8,437 bases of DNA from Deltaproteobacteria bacterium (lineage in GTDB: Bacteria; Desulfobacterota; Desulfarculia; Adiutricales; Adiutricaceae). Position numbers and translations under genes: made by a program. The stretch covers positions 1 through 8,437 of the forward strand of contig JAIRZX010000202.1 in the NCBI GenBank assembly GCA_031267005.1, given 5' to 3'. Numbering within the stretch: position 1 is the first letter of the stretch; each line of letters opens with the position of its first letter. This document shows positions 1-5,943 of this stretch, piece by piece. The notes below the pieces were generated by a model. That model was not told the origin of the DNA. It was given only the letters and a program-made list of their open reading frames with translations, and searched no databases.

Positions 1-1951
1 CAGCCGCCGCCCCCAGCCCGTCCAGGGGGTTTGGGGCCCCGCCGCCCGCCTCCTTCAGCTCGTCCAGGGAGTTCCGGGCCCCGCCGGCCGTCTCCTTCAG
101 AACATCCAGGGGGTTCTTCGACTCCATGCCTGCCACCGCCAGCCCGTTCCAGCGGTTCTTCCCCCCGGCGGCCGTCTCCGGGATCCCGTTACGGCGGTTA
201 AGCGCGTGCCTGGCCGCCCCCAGCTCCTTGTTCTTCTGGTTGTCCTGCTTCCTGCGGTGGTTTGCCAGCCGCTCCTCGTAGTGGTTCGCCCTCATGAAGT
301 TCATGACGGGAACGCCGACCGCTACAATGCCGGAGACTTTCGGCCCGGTCCTGTACTTCATTTGGCCCTCGGGGCACACCACATTCTTTCCCTTCTGGAC
401 CATCGCCTCCGCGCCCGCCCTCGGGCTGTAACCCTTCTGCCAACGGGGATCGGACTGCTCCTTCAGCCTTACGGCGCGCCCGTAGTCCAAGCTGGTGTAG
501 TCCAAGACGGCCCCGGAGGTCAGGACCTTCACGGGGCAGCCGTACCTCTTGGCGCACTCGGAGCAAGCCGAGCGGTCGAACTCGGCGCGGAACTTGACAA
601 GCTTCCCCTTCTCCTCGAAAGTCGTCTTGGCCTCGCGGCCGACGGGGCAAGCCGTTATCTCCCCCGCGCCGTCAGCTTCGAACTGGTCAAGCGTGATCTT
701 CGCGTTCTCGCCGCCCTCCCCCCCGCCGCGCGGAGTTCTGACGGTCACGGGCGACTCGTGCTTGACGCCCATCTCCTTGAAGGCCTCGAAGTCCTCCTGG
801 CCCGAGTAGGCCCCGTCGGCCAAGGACACCTTTGTCTTAAGCTCCTTTTTCTTGATCGCCTCCTGGACGTCGGGGATGAAGGACTTGTCGGGCACCTGGG
901 CCCCCGTGACTTTCCAGGCGCCGACGAGCGAGATCCCCCTGATCCCGCCATCCTCTGGGGGGGGCGGCACGTTCTCCATAAGGGAGAGGCTGTACCCCTG
1001 CCCCTTGTGGCGGCTGAACCCCGCGTCGGGGTCGGAAGGGTTTTGCATGGCGGAACCCGGAATCTCCTTCCCCGTCTTCAGCCTCACCTTGGGGGCCTCG
1101 AACCCCCAGACCGAGATCTTCTCGTCGCCTTCGACGGCGCACTGCTCGCTGAAGACTCTGGCCAAGTCGGAGAAGGACTTAAGCCCGGGGACGCCGGGGG
1201 TGTCCCTGAACTTGTGGAACAGAAGGCTGAGGTCGTCCTCCCTGTTGTACGTCGTCTTTCCCCCGAACTTCCGGTTGTTCGAGGCGAAGCTCTTCTTGTC
1301 CGGGTCCTCCTCGGCGCCGTACCTCGTCTTGAGCCCGTCGGGAAGCTCAACGTAGAGGGAAGATCCGGATTTCTTGAGTTCCAACAGAAAGTTCCTGTTG
1401 ACGGCGTGCATGAGCTGCAGGCGGTTCAAATTCTTCATGTTCGACTCGAACCTGGTCGCGTCAAACCTTATGGTGGAGAAGTCGGCATTGTACTTTTTCA
1501 TGTAGTTGGCGGTGACCGGGTTGAAGATGGCGTCGACCATTCCGTGCGAGATGATCCTGTTCCGGAAGTCCCATATGGTCCTCTCGGAGAGTGTAAATCT
1601 TTCGCCGCCGAGAGCCTCGCGAAGGAACAAGTTTTTGGCCAGCTCCATTTGCATTTCCCGGTCGGTCAAGCCGCAGGCCAACTGCCAAAAGCAGCTCGCG
1701 GCCTTAAGGAGCACGTTTTTGGGAGGCTTGCCTACGACTCCCTTCCCGGGGTATGCAAATTCCACCAGCCTGGCATCGATATGCGGCACGACATCCCTGG
1801 AGAAAGCGTACTCGGGGCTTTGAGCGTAGAGATTTGCATCAGACAAGCACCATCCCTTCACAAGAAGGGAGTTAATGTGCCGGGGAATCAAGTTGGTAGG
1901 AACAATCAAGGATTCCGTAACGGAAGTCATTATTCCCAGGCCAGCAGTCAT
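1..1951 (-). CDS. IS1182/ISNCY-type DDE transposase, C-terminal end beyond window
   Basis: This enzyme would catalyse cut or copy of its own insertion sequence through a DDE/RNase H-like active site. Reading the minus strand from ATG at 1951 gives 650 uninterrupted codons to the window edge. An N-terminal DUF772-like helical region lies at about residues 50-135 (CGLTDREM, then LSERTIWDFRNRI). The catalytic core follows: D164 in RFDATRFESN, the family signature SDPDAGFSRHKGQGY (306-320), D379 in SLADGAYSG, a CxxC-type cluster CSECAKRYGC (463-472), and E515 in SPRAGAEAM, matching the RAGIEAT motif of these transposases. Residues 560-650 form a charged, then repetitive tail that is unusual for the family. 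The start is supported by GGAGA eight bases upstream; an upstream ATG in another frame stops at once. No frameshift or stop is seen, so the gene may be active. Family placement is from memory of motifs; the exact IS family is less certain than the transposase call. Confidence 0.94.
   Translation of the reverse strand, partial: MTAGLGIMTSVTESLIVPTNLIPRHINSLLVKGWCLSDANLYAQSPEYAFSRDVVPHIDARLVEFAYPGKGVVGKPPKNVLLKAASCFWQLACGLTDREMQMELAKNLFLREALGGERFTLSERTIWDFRNRIISHGMVDAIFNPVTANYMKKYNADFSTIRFDATRFESNMKNLNRLQLMHAVNRNFLLELKKSGSSLYVELPDGLKTRYGAEEDPDKKSFASNNRKFGGKTTYNREDDLSLLFHKFRDTPGVPGLKSFSDLARVFSEQCAVEGDEKISVWGFEAPKVRLKTGKEIPGSAMQNPSDPDAGFSRHKGQGYSLSLMENVPPPPEDGGIRGISLVGAWKVTGAQVPDKSFIPDVQEAIKKKELKTKVSLADGAYSGQEDFEAFKEMGVKHESPVTVRTPRGGGEGGENAKITLDQFEADGAGEITACPVGREAKTTFEEKGKLVKFRAEFDRSACSECAKRYGCPVKVLTSGAVLDYTSLDYGRAVRLKEQSDPRWQKGYSPRAGAEAMVQKGKNVVCPEGQMKYRTGPKVSGIVAVGVPVMNFMRANHYEERLANHRRKQDNQKNKELGAARHALNRRNGIPETAAGGKNRWNGLAVAGMESKNPLDVLKETAGGARNSLDELKEAGGGAPNPLDGLGAAA
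20..117. repeat. 42-bp tandem repeat in the transposase 3' region
   Basis: About 2.3 copies of a 42-bp unit begin at 20, 62 and 104, each with the core TCCAGGG. On the coding strand they encode a 14-residue repeat: NPLDVLKETAGGAR, NSLDELKEAGGGAP, then NPLDGLGAAA at the edge. The period is a multiple of three, so copy number can change without breaking the frame. More copies may lie beyond the window. Confidence 0.85.
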
Positions 1952-1954
1952 CGT

Positions 1955-2165
1955 TGATTCTCCATAAGCCTTATCAGGTATAGTGTTTTGAACCAGGTCA
2001 ACCAATAATTATAAGATCAATATAGCCTAAAAATTTCTGGCTGTCAAGCAAAATATGGTCAAATTGTGATCATAAATTTAATTTTTTTTAACGCATTAAC
2101 TCTACAAAAACAATAATAAATTTAGGATTTAAAATTTTCAAATTTGTTGCATTTTTTGTGTCTTG
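1955..2165. other. AT-rich IS end / intergenic segment
   Basis: This stretch is strongly AT-rich against GC-rich surroundings and has no coding potential on either strand. It carries the transposase ribosome-binding site and promoter, and A/T runs around 2085-2160. It is best read as the subterminal end of the insertion sequence, which commonly holds promoter and transposase-binding sites. I could not find a convincing inverted repeat or a clear terminus in it. Confidence 0.6.
2019..2047 (-). promoter_or_regulatory. Sigma70-type promoter for the transposase
   Basis: On the minus strand a perfect -35 TTGACA (2047-2042) is followed by exactly 17 bases and a -10 TATATT (2024-2019). Transcription would begin near 2010 and give a leader of about 60 nt before the transposase ATG at 1951. 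A second -10-like TATAAT lies just downstream at about 2013-2008, without a good -35. The call is a sequence match only. Confidence 0.7.
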
Positions 2166-2171
2166 CTTGTA

Positions 2172-2392
2172 TCTGTTCACCGGGGGAGGCTGGGGAAAGC
2201 GGCTGGAAGGGAGATGGCTGGCCTGAGGAGGACTGGGAGGCCGGAGGAGGAGAACTGAGGCGCTGTATAAGGGAAATGTCCGCCATCCTGAAAGCCGGAA
2301 AACTGAAGAGGTGGCGGAGCGGCCAGTTCTTCGGAAGCAAGCGCCGCATAAGCAGCTACTCCGTCCGCAGCGTAGGCACGGGGCTGGTCTAG
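2172..2392 (+). pseudogene. Coding-like 3' gene fragment, unidentified
   Basis: An open frame ending at TAG 2390-2392 has GC-rich third positions and ordinary codon choice from about 2180 on, giving about 70 residues rich in Gly, Glu, Arg and Lys and ending in SSYSVRSVGTGLV. The only ways to start it upstream are TTG codons in the AT-rich segment, without a ribosome-binding site; an internal ATG at about 2275 would leave 37 residues. I do not recognise the protein. Its position directly beside the putative IS end suggests the tail of a gene whose 5' part was removed or separated by the insertion. It could also be chance open sequence. Confidence 0.3.
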
Positions 2393-2444
2393 CCCGCCTG
2401 GGCAAGCCAGTGAACGCTGATACCATTTTTAATTTAAGACAGAC

Positions 2445-2474
2445 GAACGCCTAACTAATATCGCATAAGCGTTC
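2445..2474. repeat. Inverted repeat GAACGC / GCGTTC
   Basis: Perfect 6-bp arms (2445-2450 and 2469-2474) are separated by 18 bases, with an additional direct copy of GAACGC at 2412-2417. It lies in an AT-richer patch. It could be an operator-like site or a remnant of a mobile element; nothing in the window decides this. Confidence 0.35.
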
Positions 2475-2693
2475 AAAAGCGTAATGCCATGAAGTCCTAT
2501 ATCGGCAAGGTCAACTGGCTACGTCTGTACATCCGTAAGTTCGTTGTTGAATTCGGTTCAATACAGCCAGGAGCGTCTGGATTAGGGGTGCTGTCAGGGA
2601 GGCATGGCCACGAGAGAGTTTAGTGACAGTTAACTTGACACCAAAGAGAGAGAGTTAATGCAATAAACGCGCTAAAATTATGCGCTACGCGCC

Positions 2694-2713
2694 GGGGGGG
2701 GCCACCCCCCCCC
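2694..2713. repeat. G8-CCA-C9 perfect hairpin
   Basis: Eight G (2694-2701), the three bases CCA, and nine C (2705-2713) can fold into an 8-bp all-G:C stem. No T-run follows on either strand, so it is not a standard intrinsic terminator. It may be a replication-slippage product or a protein-independent pause site. Confidence 0.6.
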
Positions 2714-2982
2714 ACGCTATATTGCAAATGGATTTCGTCTGCCACCTCTCCTTTCTGCCCCCCCCTTATTCTCCACAATGATCTAAAAAATGGCCTTCCT
2801 CGGTTGCCAAAATTGCTCCAGTCCGAACCGCCTCTTTGACTTATTGCGGCGGCGACATTATATTCCATGGAACTATCGAGCGATCCCAAATTCGCGCCGC
2901 GTGCCGCGGCCGGGAACGCTCCCTGCTTTCGGGCAGGGCGTACGCCCCTCCCCGCCTGACTCCCTCCCCCCCAACTGCCTCG

Positions 2983-3007
2983 CCGGCTTCCGGCTTCCGG
3001 CTTCCGG
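2983..3007. repeat. 7-bp tandem repeat CCGGCTT
   Basis: Three full copies of CCGGCTT (2983-3003) plus CCGG lie just upstream of the recognisable ftsK remnant. The unit length is not a multiple of three, consistent with non-coding or decayed sequence. Confidence 0.7.
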
Positions 3008-3750
3008 GAAACGCGCTTGGCGCCCGGCAGCGGGCCGGTCGCGGCGCGGCTACGCGGCAGCATGGGTTTTCAGGCGGCGGAACTCCTGGAGTTCGGCGTG
3101 GGCGGCCGTGCGCTCGAAGCGGCCGGGGCCCGGCCGTTGCCAAGCACGAGTGCCGGCCAGCCACGGGGGATGAGATATCCAAGGTCTCCGGGCTCTCCCC
3201 GGATCTGGCCATGGCAATGAAGGCGGAGCCCATCAGGGCGACGGCGCCCATCCCCTGATAGAACGCCGTCGGCATCGAGTTCCCCAACCCGGACAGGTGG
3301 CCGGTTACCTTCCGCGGGCCCGCGGAGAGCCGGGAGTCCAAGCAGCTTCAGCCTCAGTTGCCGCTGGTCCTGGGCGTGGACATAACCTGAGGGTCGGTGG
3401 CGACCGACCTGGGGAGGATTCCGCGCCTCGTCGTCGGGGGGCCGCGGGGTGAGGCAAGTCCGCATGCCTCGACTGCAAGATCGCGAGCATCTGCATGATC
3501 AAGAGCGTCCTCCGCAAGGCGGGTCCGGACCGCGTGAGGTTCCTCATGACAGGCCCCAAGGGTGTGGAGCTGGAGATGCACCGGGATCTGCCGCGCTTGA
3601 TCCTCCCGGTCATGATCGACCCAGCCGACCCCGGGGACGCGGACAACGCGCTCAAGCGGGCCGCATGCGGGAAGGACGCCAGCTGCCGCGTGGCGCCCGA
3701 AAAGGGGGGGCAGGAACATCCAGGGCTTAAACGATCTCGCGGCAAGGGGG

Positions 3751-3776
3751 AAGGCCGGGGAAGGCCGGGGAAGGGG
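3751..3776. repeat. 10-bp tandem repeat inside the ftsK pseudogene
   Basis: AAGGCCGGGG occurs at 3751-3760 and 3761-3770, followed by AAGGGG. It sits in the poorly conserved linker between the NIQGLNDL segment and Walker B. A 10-bp duplication shifts the frame and is one of several slippage scars in this gene. Confidence 0.7.
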
Positions 3777-4029
3777 CCCGGACGAGGGCGGGCCGCCCAT
3801 AAAGCACATGCAATACCTGGCATCGCCAAAGACGGGCTGAGCGACTTGATGCTCGCCTCCCCCGAGGTGGCGGATGCGGCCATCATGAGGCTCCGCGCCA
3901 AGGCCCGCGTCTCGGGGATACACCTCACGCCCTCCACCCGGCGCCCGTCGGTGGACGTGCCGGCCTGCGTCATCAATGCCAACCTACCCACCCTCATTTC
4001 CTTCCAGGCCGCGACGAAGATCGACTCCC

Positions 4030-4101
4030 GGACCATACTGTCTGGTCCATGCCGGACCATACTGTCTGGTCCATGCCGGACCATACTGTCTGGTCCATGC
4101 T
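4030..4101. repeat. Palindromic 24-bp tandem repeat, three copies, inserted in ftsK
   Basis: Copies at 4030-4053, 4054-4077 and 4078-4101 are identical except for the final base of the third. Each contains GGACCA, a 7-base spacer, and TGGTCC, a perfect 6-bp inverted repeat; adjacent copies pair again across ATGCC. Conserved FtsK sequence reads directly from SRTIL (ending 4040) to DQTGGENLL (from 4103), so about 62 bases (4041-4102) are inserted. Because 62 is not a multiple of three, the insertion also shifts the frame. The segment TGTCTGGTCCA in each unit is the exact reverse complement of the native bases 4101-4111. Confidence 0.92.
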
Positions 4102-4551
4102 GGACCAGACAGGTGGCGAGAACCTCCTGGGCAAAGGGGACGTGCTCTTCCAGCCGCCGGGCGCCTCCAGGCCGAGGGGCCTCCGCGGAGTCAGCGTGGA
4201 CGACTGCGAGAGGCGCCGGGTAACCGACCACATCAGGGAGTTCGGTCCCCCCCCCGACTACATCGAGAACCTGGCCCCCCCGAGTCCGAGGAAGGCGGGG
4301 GCCCCGGCGAGCTGGACCCCCTGTTCCGGGAGTCGGTGGATTTCGTGCGGGCCGATGGCAGGGTTGCCATCCCTCTTATCCAGAGGCAGTTCAGGATTGG
4401 CTGCAACCGTGCCGCCAGGATCATATACGGGATGGAGAGCACGGGCGTGATGGGGCCCCAGGACGGGACGATGCCGAAGGCCAATCCTTTAGGTGCCTTT
4501 GAGCCGCGCCCGCGCCGGCCGGTCCCCGACTCTTTCCCGTTGAGGCGTGGC

Positions 4552-4562
4552 GGGGGGGGGGG
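4552..4562. repeat. G11 homopolymer
   Basis: Eleven consecutive G lie near the end of the ftsK remnant. It is the longest of several G/C homopolymers between 2690 and 4800, and may explain why the visible frame runs past the expected FtsK C-terminus to a late stop at 4579-4581. Confidence 0.8.
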
Positions 4563-4581
4563 AGAGCCGAAGGAGCCTTAA

Positions 4582-5329
<748 letters not shown>

Positions 5330-5404
5330 ACTCTCATAATTCTCACTCTCTTGATTCTTCGCTAGTAGCCTCTTGCGGCGGCCTCTTAACCGCTGACAGT
5401 TCTG

Positions 5405-5443
5405 CCCGCGCTTTTCCTTACCGGGAAGAGGCGGGTTTTTTTT
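5405..5443 (+). terminator. Rho-independent terminator-like hairpin with T8
   Basis: CCCGC at 5405-5409 pairs with GCGGG at 5431-5435; the stem continues imperfectly inward through CTTTTCC/GGGAAGAG with two mismatches and two G-U pairs. Eight T follow at 5436-5443. It would stop transcripts reading rightward, such as one from the promoter at 4986-5014, before the surface-protein gene. Confidence 0.55.
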
Positions 5444-5466
5444 GTGCCGTTCGGCAGGACCGGGTA

Positions 5467-5494
5467 CCGGTTCTCGCCCGAGCGGCTTTTTTTT
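5467..5494 (+). terminator. Second terminator-like element with T8
   Basis: A short imperfect stem (CCG and CTC pairing with GAG and CGG around GCCC) is followed by eight T at 5487-5494. Just before it lies the palindrome ACCGG-GTA-CCGGT (5459-5471 region). The stem is weak alone; as a tandem partner of the element 50 bases upstream it is more believable. Confidence 0.35.
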
Positions 5495-5820
5495 GTCCTG
5501 GTTGCTGCTCCGGCTGAACAGGCCGCTCGTAGCTTCTTTGGCCTTAGGGCGGATTCGGCGGCTACGTTAAGCCGTTGTCTTTCGGCGCAAGCGCCTTTTG
5601 TTTTTGACTGGCTACCCATTTTTTCAGTGCGCGAAGCCAGAACCCTCACGGTTTTGGATAGCCTTTTTTCAAGGATTGTGTTGCCTGGCACCATGTGGTT
5701 AACCAGGCTTTCGGCCACCGTTGGCATGTTCTCCGCGAAGAGCCCTTTTCCCTTTCCCGTGCGAAGAAAGGGGATTATCTCCATCTCCTCGGCTCTTCAG
5801 CGGTTCTGACGCCGCAATGT

Positions 5821-5840
5821 CCGCGCGTCAAGCCGCGCGG
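5821..5840 (+). promoter_or_regulatory. Perfect GC hairpin in the surface-protein leader
   Basis: CCGCGCG (5821-5827) and CGCGCGG (5834-5840) form a perfect 7-bp stem around a 6-base loop, followed by ATTTT. It is about 104 bases before the ATG at 5944. It could be a weak terminator of upstream transcription or a structured element of the leader; nothing here distinguishes these. Confidence 0.45.
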
Positions 5841-5932
5841 ATTTTCCTGTGGGGGGATTGCCGCAGTCGACAGCGCGGATAATTCCGGAAAACTTCGCTG
5901 TTGCGACTGCCAGGCACGGGCAGAACAATTCT

Positions 5933-5938
5933 GGAGGG
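5933..5938 (+). promoter_or_regulatory. Ribosome-binding site fixing the start at 5944
   Basis: GGAGGG lies five bases before ATG at 5944. The nearer ATG at 5939 runs into a stop after one further codon (ATG ACA TGA), so 5944 is the usable start. Confidence 0.85.
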
Positions 5939-5943
5939 ATGAC

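Larger units (their letters stand above)
1..2165 (-). mobile_element. Partial insertion sequence (IS1182/ISNCY type), one end in window
   Basis: The transposase gene, its leader and its promoter make up most of an insertion sequence whose other end lies left of the window. The upstream end is placed near 2165 only because the AT-rich stretch (about 1955-2165) gives way sharply to GC-rich, coding-like sequence there. Terminal inverted repeats and target duplications cannot be checked because only one end is visible, so the boundary is an estimate and the true end could be anywhere from about 2050 to 2170. Confidence 0.55.
2400..3060. other. Region without a supported gene
   Basis: No reading frame here has a ribosome-binding site together with a recognisable protein. 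It holds an inverted repeat GAACGC/GCGTTC (2445-2474, with a further GAACGC at 2412), a G8/C9 hairpin (2694-2713), a C8 run (2758-2765), a C7 run (2966-2972) and a short 7-bp tandem repeat (2983-3007). The N-terminal membrane domain expected upstream of the ftsK remnant is not visible here, so that part of the gene has been lost, replaced, or decayed beyond recognition. Confidence 0.6.
3065..4581 (+). pseudogene. ftsK: Decayed ftsK: DNA translocase motor and gamma domains
   Basis: Intact FtsK is a septum-anchored hexameric ATPase that pumps DNA and activates XerCD at dif. Here only the C-terminal part is recognisable, in pieces. AAELLEFGVGG (about 3070-3110) is followed, in another frame, by KHECRPATGDEISKVSGLSPDLAMAMKAE (3145-3230; the alpha subdomain). 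AVGIEFPNP and QLPLVLGVDIT lead to the P-loop, where GATGSGKS has become GPRG-stop-GKS (3439-3458). MIKSVLRKAGPDRVRFLM and the later DLPRLILPV follow. GRNIQGLNDLAA reads in a shifted frame, and Walker B (VVDEL) is missing before LSDLMLASPEV. SGIHL, RRPSVDV and KIDSRTIL precede a repeat insertion, then LDQTGGENLLGKGDVLF in a new frame. The winged-helix gamma domain (DFVRADGRVAIPLIQRQF, NRAARII) closes it at about 4309-4485. Lesions: TGA-TAG at 3256-3261, TGA at 3388-3390 and 3450-3452, TGA at 3838-3840, frame changes near 3125, 3440, 3704, 3830, 4041 and 4275. The N-terminal membrane domain is absent. The protein cannot be functional. Confidence 0.93.
5495..5943. other. Leader region upstream of the surface-protein gene
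   Basis: No gene is supported. Overlapping open frames lie on both strands (plus 5444-5809, minus 5386-5784), but the minus frame has GAGGAG touching its ATG with no spacer, and neither product is recognisable. The segment holds a CCGCGCG hairpin (5821-5840), a G6 run (5851-5856), a -10-like GATAAT at 5878-5883 without a convincing -35, and the ribosome-binding site for the next gene. It is long enough to contain the true promoter and a structured leader. Confidence 0.5.

Noticed and set aside
206..1957. A 583-codon open frame on the plus strand
   Set aside because: It lies exactly antisense to the transposase, whose minus-strand protein carries the DDE residues, family signature, ribosome-binding site and promoter. 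The plus frame is an artefact of GC-rich codon usage and has no recognisable motif.
2445..2474. Integron attC-like site (GCCTAAC next to an inverted repeat)
   Set aside because: A GCCTAAC-like box is present, but there is no matching GTTRRRY box at a proper distance, no imperfect-hairpin architecture, and no integrase or cassette nearby.
2635..2665. Promoter beginning with TTGACA at 2635-2640
   Set aside because: The -35 is perfect but no acceptable -10 hexamer lies 16-18 bases downstream, and no gene follows.
3436..3710. Programmed frameshifting keeping ftsK functional
   Set aside because: Too many independent lesions are present, including stops in both the proper and shifted frames and loss of Walker A and B residues; recoding could not restore an active ATPase.
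4030..4101. CRISPR array
   Set aside because: The 24-bp units are directly abutting with no spacers, and they lie inside a conserved gene with no cas genes in view.
3305..4231. A 308-codon minus-strand open frame
   Set aside because: It is the reverse of the ftsK remnant; the conserved FtsK motifs read on the plus strand, and the repeated HGPDSMVR string merely reflects the 24-bp repeat.
5386..5784. A 132-codon minus-strand open frame with fairly ordinary codons in its first half
   Set aside because: GAGGAG directly touches the ATG with no spacer, the second half is Lys/Arg-rich from the reversed T-runs of the terminators, and the product is not recognised. It remains a weak candidate only.
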